Shown here in pieces: positions 7,678 to 15,165 of a DNA stretch of 64,000 bases. Source of the stretch: Streptomyces sp. ATexAB-D23 (lineage in GTDB: Bacteria; Actinomycetota; Actinomycetes; Streptomycetales; Streptomycetaceae); assembly GCF_000373645.1 (NCBI RefSeq), contig NZ_KB892018.1:56377-120376 (forward strand), given 5' to 3'. Position 1 is the stretch's first letter, and each line of letters begins with the position of its first letter. The translations under genes were made by a program, and so were the position numbers. Below the pieces are notes generated by a model. The model saw only the letters and a list, made by a program, of their open reading frames with translations, did no database searches and was not told where the DNA came from.

Positions 7678-9243
7678 TCAGCCGCGGCTGATCTCGAAGT
7701 GGTCGACGCGTTCGCCGGACTCGGCGAGTGCGGTGACCTTCATCCGGGCGTTCCGCCCGGTCTCCACCTCCACCGCGAGGAACGAGAAGCCCGTGTAGCG
7801 CACCCGCGACCACTCCACGGTCTCGGTGCTCTTCGCGCCGCCCTCGGCCACGTGGTAGGTGTCCACACTCTCCAGGTCCGTGACGTGGCCCTCGTAGCTG
7901 TCGGGCGCCGGGAAGTCGTACAGCGCCTTGCCCGCGCCGCCCGCCGTGACGTAGACGATGCCGTCCCGCCTCGGGTCGGTGCGCCCGCCGATGGGCACCT
8001 CGCGCTTCACGGTGTTCCTCAGGATCGCGTCGGTGCGCTCGTAGACGTGGTTGTGCCCGTTGATGACCAGGTCCACCTGGTGCTTCTCGAAGAGCGGCAC
8101 CCAGGCGTCCCGCACCCCGCCGTCCGAGGCGTGCGCGTTCGTCGTGGAGAAGGCGCAGTGGTGGAAGAAGACCACCAGGAAGTCGATGTCGTGGCGGGCC
8201 CGCAGCTCGCCCAGGCGCCGGTCCAGCCACTTGGTCTGCCTGCCGCCGCTGATTCCGAAGTTGGCGGGGATCTCGTAGCTGACGTCGTTGGCGTCCAGCG
8301 CGATCACGCCGACGTTGCCGTGCACGAAGGAGTAGGCGCCGGGCTGGTTGACCGGGTCCGGGCCGTTGTCCGGCAGGGTCCAGCGGGCGTTCTGGCCGCC
8401 GTAGCCGTCCGGCGAGTACCAGGCCTCCATGTCGTGGTTGCCGGTCGTCACCATCCACGGCACGGTCTTGGAGACCGTCTCCGTCTGCGCCAGGAACTGG
8501 TCCCAGGTGCGCGCGTCATAGGTGTCGCTCGTCCGGCCGGAGCCCGACGGGTCGGCGTAGCAGATGTCACCCGCGTGCAGGTGGAAGGCCGGGTTCTGGC
8601 CCAGGATCAGCTGGTCGTTGCCGAGCGCGTGGTAGCTGACGCCCTGGTCGCCGAAGGCGGTGAAGGTGAAGTTCCGGGCGTGCGGGGGCGCGGTGGTGAA
8701 GGTGCCGAGCGTGCCCAGGTTGCGGGTGTCGGCCGGGTCGAAGCCGTCGTGGCCGACGCCGTAGTAGTACGTCGTGCCGGGCTTCAGCCGCTCCAGGGAC
8801 GCGTGTACGTAGAACTGCTCGGCCGCCGCGATCTTGCCGTCGTTCAGCAGCGGCGTCGTCAGGTGGCGCACCTCGGCGTCGATCTTCCGGCTCAGCGCCC
8901 ACGGCTTGAGCCCGATGCGGACGTAGGGGCGGCGCACCGCGAACGGCACCTGCCAGGAGACCGCCATCCGCGTCCTCGGGTCGGCGCCGTACGCCAGGTG
9001 CCGGCCGAACGGGGCGACCAGCGAGCCGTCGACCCGGGTGGTGGCGCGCGAGGTGACCACGGTGGGCGCCGCGTAGGCGGGGGAGGAGGCGAGGCCGATC
9101 CCGGTGCCGACGACGGCCGCGGTCGCCGCGCCGGTCCGCAGCGCCCCGCGGCGGGTCAGCCGGGTGCGCAGGTAGTCGTGCTGCTCGGCCATGCTCATGC
9201 GGTCGGCGAGCTTCTCGGGGATACCGAAACGGGGGATGTCCAT
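7678..9243 (-). CDS. Secreted purple-acid-phosphatase-like metallophosphoesterase
   Basis: A 521-residue Tat-exported phosphoesterase. A pre-sequence of about 30 residues precedes the twin-arginine signal LTRRGALRTG and a hydrophobic stretch ending SSPAYA. A fibronectin-like N-terminal domain (about 70-190) is followed by the two-metal catalytic domain with all five blocks: FGDQG, HAGDICYAD, TTGNHD, VVFFHH and NGHNHVYERT. This order is that of purple acid phosphatases, with the tyrosine in GDxxY as iron ligand. Its likely role is phosphate scavenging from organic esters outside the cell. The ATG at 9243 gives the usual MDIPRFGIPEKLADR start. No PHO box was looked for in detail. It is divergent from leuB. 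Confidence 0.9.
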   Translation of the reverse strand: MDIPRFGIPEKLADRMSMAEQHDYLRTRLTRRGALRTGAATAAVVGTGIGLASSPAYAAPTVVTSRATTRVDGSLVAPFGRHLAYGADPRTRMAVSWQVPFAVRRPYVRIGLKPWALSRKIDAEVRHLTTPLLNDGKIAAAEQFYVHASLERLKPGTTYYYGVGHDGFDPADTRNLGTLGTFTTAPPHARNFTFTAFGDQGVSYHALGNDQLILGQNPAFHLHAGDICYADPSGSGRTSDTYDARTWDQFLAQTETVSKTVPWMVTTGNHDMEAWYSPDGYGGQNARWTLPDNGPDPVNQPGAYSFVHGNVGVIALDANDVSYEIPANFGISGGRQTKWLDRRLGELRARHDIDFLVVFFHHCAFSTTNAHASDGGVRDAWVPLFEKHQVDLVINGHNHVYERTDAILRNTVKREVPIGGRTDPRRDGIVYVTAGGAGKALYDFPAPDSYEGHVTDLESVDTYHVAEGGAKSTETVEWSRVRYTGFSFLAVEVETGRNARMKVTALAESGERVDHFEISRG

Positions 9244-9373
9244 GGCCGACAACCTCCACCGGCCGCCTGACCTGATCCCGTCGAATAGGTGAACGGTACA
9301 CGTACAGCTGCCCATGTGTCCGTATGGTGGACGTGACGTGTCATGGGGTGGGACGGGCAGTAAGGTGCCGGAC

Positions 9374-10447
9374 ATGTCTCGCAGCATCAATCTCGCAGTG
9401 ATCCCCGGTGACGGTATCGGCCAGGAGGTCGTGGCCCAGGGCCTCAAGGTCCTCAACGCTGTTCTCCCGCAGGATGTGAAGCTGGAGACCAAGGAGTACG
9501 ACCTTGGCGCCCGGCGCTGGCACCGTACCGGCGAAACCCTTCCCGACGCGGAGCTCGAAGCCCTCAAGGGCCACGACGCCATCCTGCTCGGCGCGATCGG
9601 TGACCCGTCCGTGCCCTCCGGCGTCCTGGAGCGCGGGCTGCTGCTGAAGCTGCGCTTCGCCTTCGACCACTTCATCAACCTGCGGCCGTCGAAGCTGTTC
9701 CCGAACACGGACACCCCGCTGGCCGGCCGTCCGGACATCGACTTCGTCGTCGTCCGCGAGGGCACCGAGGGCCCGTACACCGGCAACGGCGGCTCGCTGC
9801 GCACCGGCACGGAGCACGAGGTCGCCACCGAGGTCAGCCTGAACACCGCCTTCGGTGTCGAGCGGGTCGTCCGCGACGCCTTCGAGCGCGCCGCCGCCCG
9901 CCCGCGCAAGAAGCTGACGCTGGTCCACAAGAACAACGTCCTCGTCTACGCGGGCCACCTGTGGAAGAACACCTTCGACAAGGTCGCCGCCGAATACCCG
10001 CAGGTCACCACCGACTACCTGCATGTCGACGCCGCGACGATCTTCTTCGTCACGCAGCCGGAGCGCTTCGACGTCATCGTCACCGACAACCTCTTCGGTG
10101 ACATCCTCACCGACCTCGCCGCGGCCGTCTCCGGCGGCATCGGCCTGGCCGCCTCCGGCAACGTCAACCCGACGGGCGCCTTCCCGTCGATGTTCGAGCC
10201 GGTCCACGGCTCCGCCCCCGACATCGCGGGGCAGGGCAAGGCCGACCCGACCGCCACGATCCTCTCCGTCGCCCTCCTACTGCGCCACCTCGGCTACGAG
10301 GCCGAGGCCGCGCGCATCGAGGACGCCGTCTCCGCCGACCTCGCGGAGCGAGGGGGGCAGCTCCCAGGCTCTTCGGGCTCTGGGGGAGGTTCCGCTCGCA
10401 GCACCGACGAGATCGGCGACGCCCTCGCGGTACGCGTAGCGGGCTGA
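9374..10447 (+). CDS. leuB: 3-isopropylmalate dehydrogenase
   Basis: A 357-residue beta-decarboxylating dehydrogenase of the leucine pathway, converting 3-isopropylmalate to 2-ketoisocaproate with NAD. It starts MSRSINLAVIPGDGIGQEVV and carries the cofactor and metal segments EGTEGPYTG, HKNNVLVYAG, VTDNLFGDILTDLAA and EPVHGSAPDIAGQGKADPTA. The expected Streptomyces length is about 347. The extra residues are a Gly/Ser-rich block, GGQLPGSSGSGGGSA, just before the conserved RSTDEIGDALAVRVAG end. It looks like an in-frame insertion of a repeat (see separate entry). An earlier in-frame start at 9314 is less likely. It ends in a strong terminator. Confidence 0.95.
   Translation: MSRSINLAVIPGDGIGQEVVAQGLKVLNAVLPQDVKLETKEYDLGARRWHRTGETLPDAELEALKGHDAILLGAIGDPSVPSGVLERGLLLKLRFAFDHFINLRPSKLFPNTDTPLAGRPDIDFVVVREGTEGPYTGNGGSLRTGTEHEVATEVSLNTAFGVERVVRDAFERAAARPRKKLTLVHKNNVLVYAGHLWKNTFDKVAAEYPQVTTDYLHVDAATIFFVTQPERFDVIVTDNLFGDILTDLAAAVSGGIGLAASGNVNPTGAFPSMFEPVHGSAPDIAGQGKADPTATILSVALLLRHLGYEAEAARIEDAVSADLAERGGQLPGSSGSGGGSARSTDEIGDALAVRVAG
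10353..10397. repeat. Imperfect palindromic element inserted in leuB
   Basis: About 45 bases with imperfect inverted arms (CAGCTCCCAG on the left, CTGGGGGAGG on the right) in frame near the 3' end of leuB. From memory, very similar CTCCCAG/CTGGGGGAG hairpins are scattered between genes in Streptomyces genomes. It encodes a flexible Gly/Ser linker on the protein surface. Confidence 0.55.
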
Positions 10448-10462
10448 TCCGACGACTCCCAC

Positions 10463-10498
10463 AGAAGCCGCCGGGTCGCAACGCACCCGGCGGCTTCT
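10463..10498 (+). terminator. leuB terminator
   Basis: A perfect 14-bp stem (10463-10476 with 10485-10498) with an 8-base loop, 16 bases after the leuB stop. There is only a short pyrimidine tail, as is common in high-GC terminators. It separates leuB from ilvE. Confidence 0.8.
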
Positions 10499-10681
10499 CC
10501 TGTGCGGCCCCGGGTGTCACCATCGAACCCTGGACCGCATTCGCGCCATTTCCTGCACGGCCCCCGTCGGGCGATAATCGAACGGGACCGTGGTTCGCAG
10601 TGAAGCTCGGACGTCCTAGCACCTGTCCCCGTCAGGGGCGCGGACGCGGTCCTACACACACAAAACGGTGAAGGACAACTC

Positions 10682-11770
10682 ATGACGACGCCCACGATCG
10701 AGCTCAAGCCCTCCTCGAACCCGCTGTCCGACGCGGAGCGCGAGGCGTACATGGCCAATCCCGGTTTCGGCCGCTACTTCACCGACCACATGGTGACGAT
10801 CAAGTGGACCGAGGGCCGCGGCTGGCACGACGCCCAGCTCGTCCCGTACGGGCCGCTGGCGCTCGATCCCGCCAATATGACGCTGCACTACGGCCAGGAG
10901 ATCTTCGAGGGCCTCAAGGCCTACCGCCAGCCCGACGGCTCGGTCGCCACCTTCCGCCCCGAGGCCAACGCCGCCCGCTTCCGGGCGTCCGCGCACCGGG
11001 TCGCCATGCCCGAGCTGCCCGTCGAGACCTTCGTCGCGGCCTGTGACGCGCTCGTCCGCCAGGACGAGGCGTGGGTGCCGCCGCACGGCGGCGAGGAGTC
11101 CCTCTACCTGCGTCCCTTCATGATCGCGACCGAGGTCGGCCTCGGTGTGCGGCCGGCCAACGAGTACCTCTTCGTCGTGATCGCCTCGCCCGCCGGCGCC
11201 TACTTCCCCGGCGGTGTGAAGCCGGTCTCCATCTGGCTCTCCGAGGACCGGGTGCGCGCCGTCCCCGGCGGCATGGGCGACGCCAAGACCGGCGGCAACT
11301 ACGCCGCGTCCCTCCTCGCCCAGGCCGAGGCCGCCGCCAAGGGCTGCGACCAGGTCGCCTACCTCGACGCCGTCGAGCACAAGTGGGTGGAGGAGCTGGG
11401 CGGGATGAACCTCTACTTCGTCTACGGCAACAAGATCGTCACCCCGGCCCTGACCGGCTCCCTGCTCGCGGGCATCACCCGTGACTCGCTCCTCAAGGTC
11501 GCCGCCGACCTCGGCTACGAGCCCGAGGAGGCCCGCGTCTCCATCGACCAGTGGCGCGACGACACCGCCGCCGGCACCCTCACCGAGGTCTTCGCCTGCG
11601 GCACGGCCGCCGTCATCACCCCCGTCGGCACCGTGAAGAGCGCGGGCGCCGAGTGGACCCAGGGCGACGGCACGCCCGGCCCGGTCACCCTCCGGCTGCG
11701 CGAGCAGCTGCTCGACATCCAGCGCGGTGTCGCCGAGGACACCCACGGCTGGATGCACTCCCTGGCGTAA
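10682..11770 (+). CDS. ilvE: Branched-chain amino acid aminotransferase
   Basis: A 362-residue class IV PLP aminotransferase that makes Leu, Ile and Val from their keto acids. It also supplies keto acids for branched fatty acid primers, which matters in Streptomyces. The PLP lysine is Lys202 in MGDAKTGGNYAAS. LHYGQEIFEGLKAYR, near residue 70, and EELGGMNLYFVYG are typical of the bacterial BCAT branch. GAAGGAC lies seven bases before the ATG. The 183 bases between the leuB terminator and the start contain no leader peptide rich in branched-chain codons, unlike cimA downstream. Secure call. Confidence 0.96.
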   Translation: MTTPTIELKPSSNPLSDAEREAYMANPGFGRYFTDHMVTIKWTEGRGWHDAQLVPYGPLALDPANMTLHYGQEIFEGLKAYRQPDGSVATFRPEANAARFRASAHRVAMPELPVETFVAACDALVRQDEAWVPPHGGEESLYLRPFMIATEVGLGVRPANEYLFVVIASPAGAYFPGGVKPVSIWLSEDRVRAVPGGMGDAKTGGNYAASLLAQAEAAAKGCDQVAYLDAVEHKWVEELGGMNLYFVYGNKIVTPALTGSLLAGITRDSLLKVAADLGYEPEEARVSIDQWRDDTAAGTLTEVFACGTAAVITPVGTVKSAGAEWTQGDGTPGPVTLRLREQLLDIQRGVAEDTHGWMHSLA

Positions 11771-11871
11771 GGGCGCGCGGGCGGGAGGGCCGGGCCCGGT
11801 GCCCGGACTTCCCGCGACCGCATCCTGAGACGGGGCGGGGCGCGGGGGCGGTCCTGTGCCAGACTGCTTCC

Positions 11872-11922
11872 GTGTCCTCGTTCGTCATGATTATTGGCAA
11901 CAGGCGCGCCGGTCCGCAGTGA
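11872..11922 (+). CDS. cimA leader peptide with tandem Ile codons
   Basis: A 16-residue frame starting at GTG (MSSFVMIIGNRRAGPQ). It contains Val-Met-Ile-Ile encoded by GTC ATG ATT ATT, and ATT is a rare Ile codon in such a GC-rich genome. It lies 187 bases before cimA and is followed by a hairpin and a T-run terminator, which is the arrangement of a ribosome-mediated attenuator. Similar short leaders are known before ilvB and leuA in Streptomyces. No strong ribosome site is visible, so translation could be leaderless or weakly initiated. Function is inferred. Confidence 0.65.
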   Translation: MSSFVMIIGNRRAGPQ

Positions 11923-11927
11923 CCGTC

Positions 11928-11972
11928 CCGTACCACCACGTACGGCGCGGCCACCGTGCCCCAGACCCGCGC
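11928..11972 (+). promoter_or_regulatory. Candidate pause/antiterminator stems of the cimA leader
   Basis: CCGTAC-N6-GTACGG at 11928-11945 forms a perfect stem right after the leader stop codon. The segment 11945-11950 (GCGCGG) can also pair with 11967-11972 (CCGCGC). These are candidate mutually exclusive structures upstream of the terminator; the real fold is unverified. Confidence 0.5.
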
Positions 11973-11977
11973 GCAGA

Positions 11978-12008
11978 CCTCTCGCACCCGCGAGGGGTTT
12001 TTTGTTTT
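11978..12008 (+). terminator. Intrinsic terminator (attenuator) upstream of cimA
   Basis: An 8-bp stem with one GU pair (11978-11985 with 11990-11997), an ACCC loop and then a run of six T's plus four more after one G. It is the most canonical Rho-independent terminator in the window, which is striking because it lies before the cimA start rather than after a gene. The 338-base spacer between ilvE and cimA is otherwise explained by the leader peptide and the ribosome-binding region. Confidence 0.85.
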
Positions 12009-12108
12009 CCGGCCCTCACCTCGGCCGGGACGCGAGGCGCGCGGGATGATGGGGGCAAGTGGAGCCAGACCGTCCGGATCCACTCACCCGACAGGAGTCA
12101 GACCAGCA

Positions 12109-13716
12109 ATGACCACCAAGGCCAAGGCCACCGACGACAGCTTCCATGTCTTCGACACCACGCTGCGCGACGGTTCACAGCGTGAAGGCATCAACCTGAC
12201 GGTCGCCGACAAGCTGACCATCGCCCGGCATCTGGACGACTTCGGCGTCGGCTTCATCGAGGGCGGCTGGCCGGGCGCCAACCCCCGCGACACCGAGTTC
12301 TTCGCCCGCGCGCGCCAGGAGATCGAGTTCCGCAACGCCCAGCTGGTCGCCTTCGGCGCCACCCGCAGGGCGGGCGGCTCGGCGGCGACGGACCCCCAGG
12401 TCAAGGCGCTCCTGGAGTCGGGCGCCCCGGTGATCACGCTGGTCGCCAAGTCCCACGACCGCCATGTGGAACTCGCCCTGCGCACCACCCTGGAGGAGAA
12501 CCTGGAGATGGTCCGCGACACCGTCTCCCACCTCCGCGAACAGGGCCGCCGGGTCTTCGTCGACTGCGAGCACTTCTTCGACGGCTACCGCGCCAACCCC
12601 GAGTACGCCAAGGCCGTGGTCAAGGCCGCGTCCGAGGCCGGCGCCGACGTCGTCATCCTCTGCGACACCAACGGCGGGATGCTCCCGGCCCAGATCCAGG
12701 CCGTCGTCTCCACCGTCCTCGCCGACACGGGCGCCCGGCTCGGCATCCACGCCCAGGACGACACCGGCTGCGCCGTCGCCAACACCCTGGCCGCCGTGGA
12801 CGCGGGCGCCACCCACGTCCAGTGCACCGCCAACGGCTACGGCGAGCGCGTCGGCAACGCCAACCTCTTCCCCGTCGTCGCCGCGCTGGAGCTCAAGTAC
12901 GGCAAGACGGTGCTGCCCGAGGGCGCCCTCGCCGACATGACCCGTGTCTCGCACGCCATCGCCGAGGTCGTCAACCTCACCCCCTCCACCCACCAGCCCT
13001 ACGTCGGCGTCTCCGCCTTCGCGCACAAGGCCGGACTGCACGCCTCCGCGATCAAGGTCGACCCGGACCTGTACCAGCACATCGATCCGGCCCTGGTCGG
13101 CAACACCATGCGGATGCTGGTCTCCGACATGGCCGGCCGCGCCTCCATCGAGCTCAAGAGCGACGAGCTGGGCATCGACCTCGGCGGCGACCGCGAGCTG
13201 GTCGGCCGGGTCGTGGAGCGGGTCAAGGAGCGCGAACTCAAGGGCTACACCTACGAGGCGGCCGACGCCTCCTTCGAACTCCTGCTGCGCGCCGAGGCCG
13301 AGGGCCGGGTGCGGCGCTACTTCCGCACCGAGTCCTGGCGCGCGATCGTCGAGGACCGCCCCGACGGCACCCACGCCAACGAGGCGACCGTGAAGCTCTG
13401 GGCCAAGGGCGAGCGCATCGTGGCCACCGCCGAGGGCAACGGCCCGGTCAACGCCCTGGACCGGGCGCTGCGCGTGGCCCTGGAGCGGATCTACCCGCAG
13501 CTCGCCAAGCTGGAGCTGATGGACTACAAGGTCCGCATCCTGGAGGGCCGCACCGGCACCGACTCGACCACCCGCGTCCTCATCACCACGGGCGACGGCA
13601 CCGCCGAGTGGTCGACCGTCGGGGTCGCCGAGAACATCATCGCGGCGTCCTGGCAGGCGCTGGAGGACGCGTACACCTTCGGCCTGCTGCGGGCCGGAGT
13701 GGAGCCCACCGACTGA
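12109..13716 (+). CDS. cimA: (R)-citramalate synthase
   Basis: A 535-residue DRE-TIM metallolyase that condenses pyruvate with acetyl-CoA to citramalate, a threonine-independent entry to isoleucine. The catalytic start FDTTLRDGSQREGINLTV, the long spacing and FIEGGWPGANPRD are typical of CimA rather than LeuA. HAQDDTGCAVANTLAAVDAG and the C-terminal LeuA-type allosteric domain (from about residue 390) follow. AGGAG lies about 11 bases before the ATG at 12109; a longer frame reaching into the terminator is not credible. Expression is probably set by the attenuator upstream, in keeping with feedback by isoleucine. Confidence 0.93.
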   Translation: MTTKAKATDDSFHVFDTTLRDGSQREGINLTVADKLTIARHLDDFGVGFIEGGWPGANPRDTEFFARARQEIEFRNAQLVAFGATRRAGGSAATDPQVKALLESGAPVITLVAKSHDRHVELALRTTLEENLEMVRDTVSHLREQGRRVFVDCEHFFDGYRANPEYAKAVVKAASEAGADVVILCDTNGGMLPAQIQAVVSTVLADTGARLGIHAQDDTGCAVANTLAAVDAGATHVQCTANGYGERVGNANLFPVVAALELKYGKTVLPEGALADMTRVSHAIAEVVNLTPSTHQPYVGVSAFAHKAGLHASAIKVDPDLYQHIDPALVGNTMRMLVSDMAGRASIELKSDELGIDLGGDRELVGRVVERVKERELKGYTYEAADASFELLLRAEAEGRVRRYFRTESWRAIVEDRPDGTHANEATVKLWAKGERIVATAEGNGPVNALDRALRVALERIYPQLAKLELMDYKVRILEGRTGTDSTTRVLITTGDGTAEWSTVGVAENIIAASWQALEDAYTFGLLRAGVEPTD

Positions 13717-13758
13717 CGCACCGGCACGACGCCGGTACGGCACACCGATACGACGCAC

Positions 13759-13812
13759 CGCCCCCGTTCACCCGCCGGTTCCCGGCGGGGCGAGCGGGGG
13801 CGCGCGCGTTTT
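13759..13812 (+). terminator. cimA terminator
   Basis: A two-part stem: outer 8 bp (13759-13766 with 13795-13802) and inner 7 bp (13771-13777 with 13783-13789), followed by TTTT at 13809-13812. The rest of the 368-base spacer to the LacI gene contains a small CCCCG/CGGGG hairpin near 13953-13968 and the palindrome block listed next. Confidence 0.75.
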
Positions 13813-13988
13813 CGGACCGTGTACGCGGTCAGAGTGAACTGCCTCCACAGGCTCACGTCAAGGGCCTGTGCGTTCAGGAGTTGAACTCAGGGGCCGTGTC
13901 CGGACCGTTAGCAAATGGGTACGGACCAATCTGGACGTGAAGTATTGACGGCCCCGTTTCGGCGGGGTTAACTCACGCCACCAACGCC

Positions 13989-14024
13989 GGTACCGGTTCC
14001 GGAACCGGTTGCGGTACCGGTTCC
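13989..14024. promoter_or_regulatory. Three abutting 12-bp ACCGGTT palindromes before the LacI gene
   Basis: GGTACCGGTTCC (13989-14000), GGAACCGGTTGC (14001-14012) and GGTACCGGTTCC (14013-14024) are laid head to tail. Copies one and three are identical. Copy two with copy three forms an 8-bp inverted repeat. This is 61 bases before the LacI start and is a good candidate for an autoregulatory operator or a clustered binding array. Confidence 0.55.
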
Positions 14025-14084
14025 ATCGCCGGTCGTTCCCTGCCCCGTTGTGTGATCCGTCCTGTTATGTCCCGGAGGCCCCCG

Positions 14085-15059
14085 ATGCGTGTCACCATCG
14101 CTGATGTCGCCCGCGAGGCCGGCGTCAGCAAGACGACCGTTTCCCGGGTGATCAACACCAAGGGCGAAGTGGACGGTTCGACGGCGGCCCGTGTTCGTGA
14201 AGTGATCGCACAGCTCGGTTACGTGCCCAGCTCGGGCGCCGTCGGTCTGGCCCGCGGCAGCAGCCGTACGGTCGGCATGCTGGTGCCCTCGCTGACCTGG
14301 CCGTGGATGGGCGAGGTGCTCCAGGGCGTCGTCGACACCGTCGAGGCCGCCGACTACGGGCTGCTGCTGTTCACCTGCAACCGCGGGGCCGAGTCCGTCC
14401 AGCGCTTCACCAGCCAGGTGTCGGCGCGGGCCTTCGACGGACTGGTCGTGGTGGAACCCGAGAACACCCTGGACCACCTCACCGAACTGCACCGTGACGG
14501 CCTCCCGATCGTGCTGATCGACGATCGCGGCCACCACCCCGAATTCCCCTCCGTCGTGACCACCAACCACGAAGGAGGCGCGTCGGCCGCCCGTCATCTG
14601 CGGGACGCCGGCCGCACCAGGCCCGTCGTGATCACGGGCCCCCAGGACTTCGGCTGCGTCACCGACCGGCTGGCGGGATTCCTCTCGGTCCTGCCCACCG
14701 ATCTCGTCGTGCGCGGGGACTTCACCGAACTCTGCGGCCGCCAGGCCATGGAGGAACTCCTCGCGTCCGGCACGGAGTTCGACTCGGTCTTCGCGCACAA
14801 CGACATCACCGCGGCAGGGGTACTGCGGGCGCTGCGCGCCGCCGGCAGGACCGTGCCCGGTGACATCGCGGTCGTCGGCTTCGACGACATCCCGATGGCC
14901 GAGCACACCGAACCGCCCCTGACGACCGTGCGCCAGCCCACCCGGCAGATGGGTGAGACGGCCGCACGGATGCTGCTCTCCCACCTCGGCGGCACGCCCG
15001 TACCCGACGCACCGGTCGTGCTGCCCACCGAACTGGTCGTGCGCCACTCGGCGCCCTAG
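14085..15059 (+). CDS. LacI family transcriptional regulator
   Basis: A 324-residue LacI/GalR repressor. The N-terminal helix-turn-helix is MRVTIADVAREAGVSKTTVSRV, followed by a hinge helix and a sugar-binding periplasmic-type domain (GMLVPSLTWPWMGEVLQGVV onward) with VFAHNDITAAGVLRAL and VVGFDDIPMAEHTEPPLTTV. The ATG at 14085 has GGAGG seven bases upstream. It heads a locus of an importer and three beta-glucosidase/glucanase genes, so a laminari- or cello-oligosaccharide is the likely inducer. In place of the usual LAxALA-type hinge signature it has SSGAVGLARGSS, so operator contacts may differ from CebR. Confidence 0.92.
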   Translation: MRVTIADVAREAGVSKTTVSRVINTKGEVDGSTAARVREVIAQLGYVPSSGAVGLARGSSRTVGMLVPSLTWPWMGEVLQGVVDTVEAADYGLLLFTCNRGAESVQRFTSQVSARAFDGLVVVEPENTLDHLTELHRDGLPIVLIDDRGHHPEFPSVVTTNHEGGASAARHLRDAGRTRPVVITGPQDFGCVTDRLAGFLSVLPTDLVVRGDFTELCGRQAMEELLASGTEFDSVFAHNDITAAGVLRALRAAGRTVPGDIAVVGFDDIPMAEHTEPPLTTVRQPTRQMGETAARMLLSHLGGTPVPDAPVVLPTELVVRHSAP

Positions 15060-15100
15060 CGGACAGGGCCCAGGCCCGCACCGCACCCGCAACGCCCGCA

Positions 15101-15118
15101 CTCGGCGCGCCGAGCGCT
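15101..15118. promoter_or_regulatory. Palindrome between LacI gene and importer, candidate operator
   Basis: A perfect 14-bp palindrome CTCGGCGCGCCGAG (15101-15114), overlapped by an AGCGCT core at 15113-15118, the core typical of LacI-family operators in Streptomyces. It lies 48 bases before the solute-binding protein start. Confidence 0.45.
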
Positions 15119-15165
15119 GCCCGTTTCCGGATCTCCCAGACCCGCCAGTCCCTCCTGGAGTCGTT

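Noticed and set aside
10590..10619. Possible leader peptide before ilvE (nine codons from GTG)
   Set aside because: It lacks a run of branched-chain codons and no terminator lies between it and ilvE, so attenuation is not supported.
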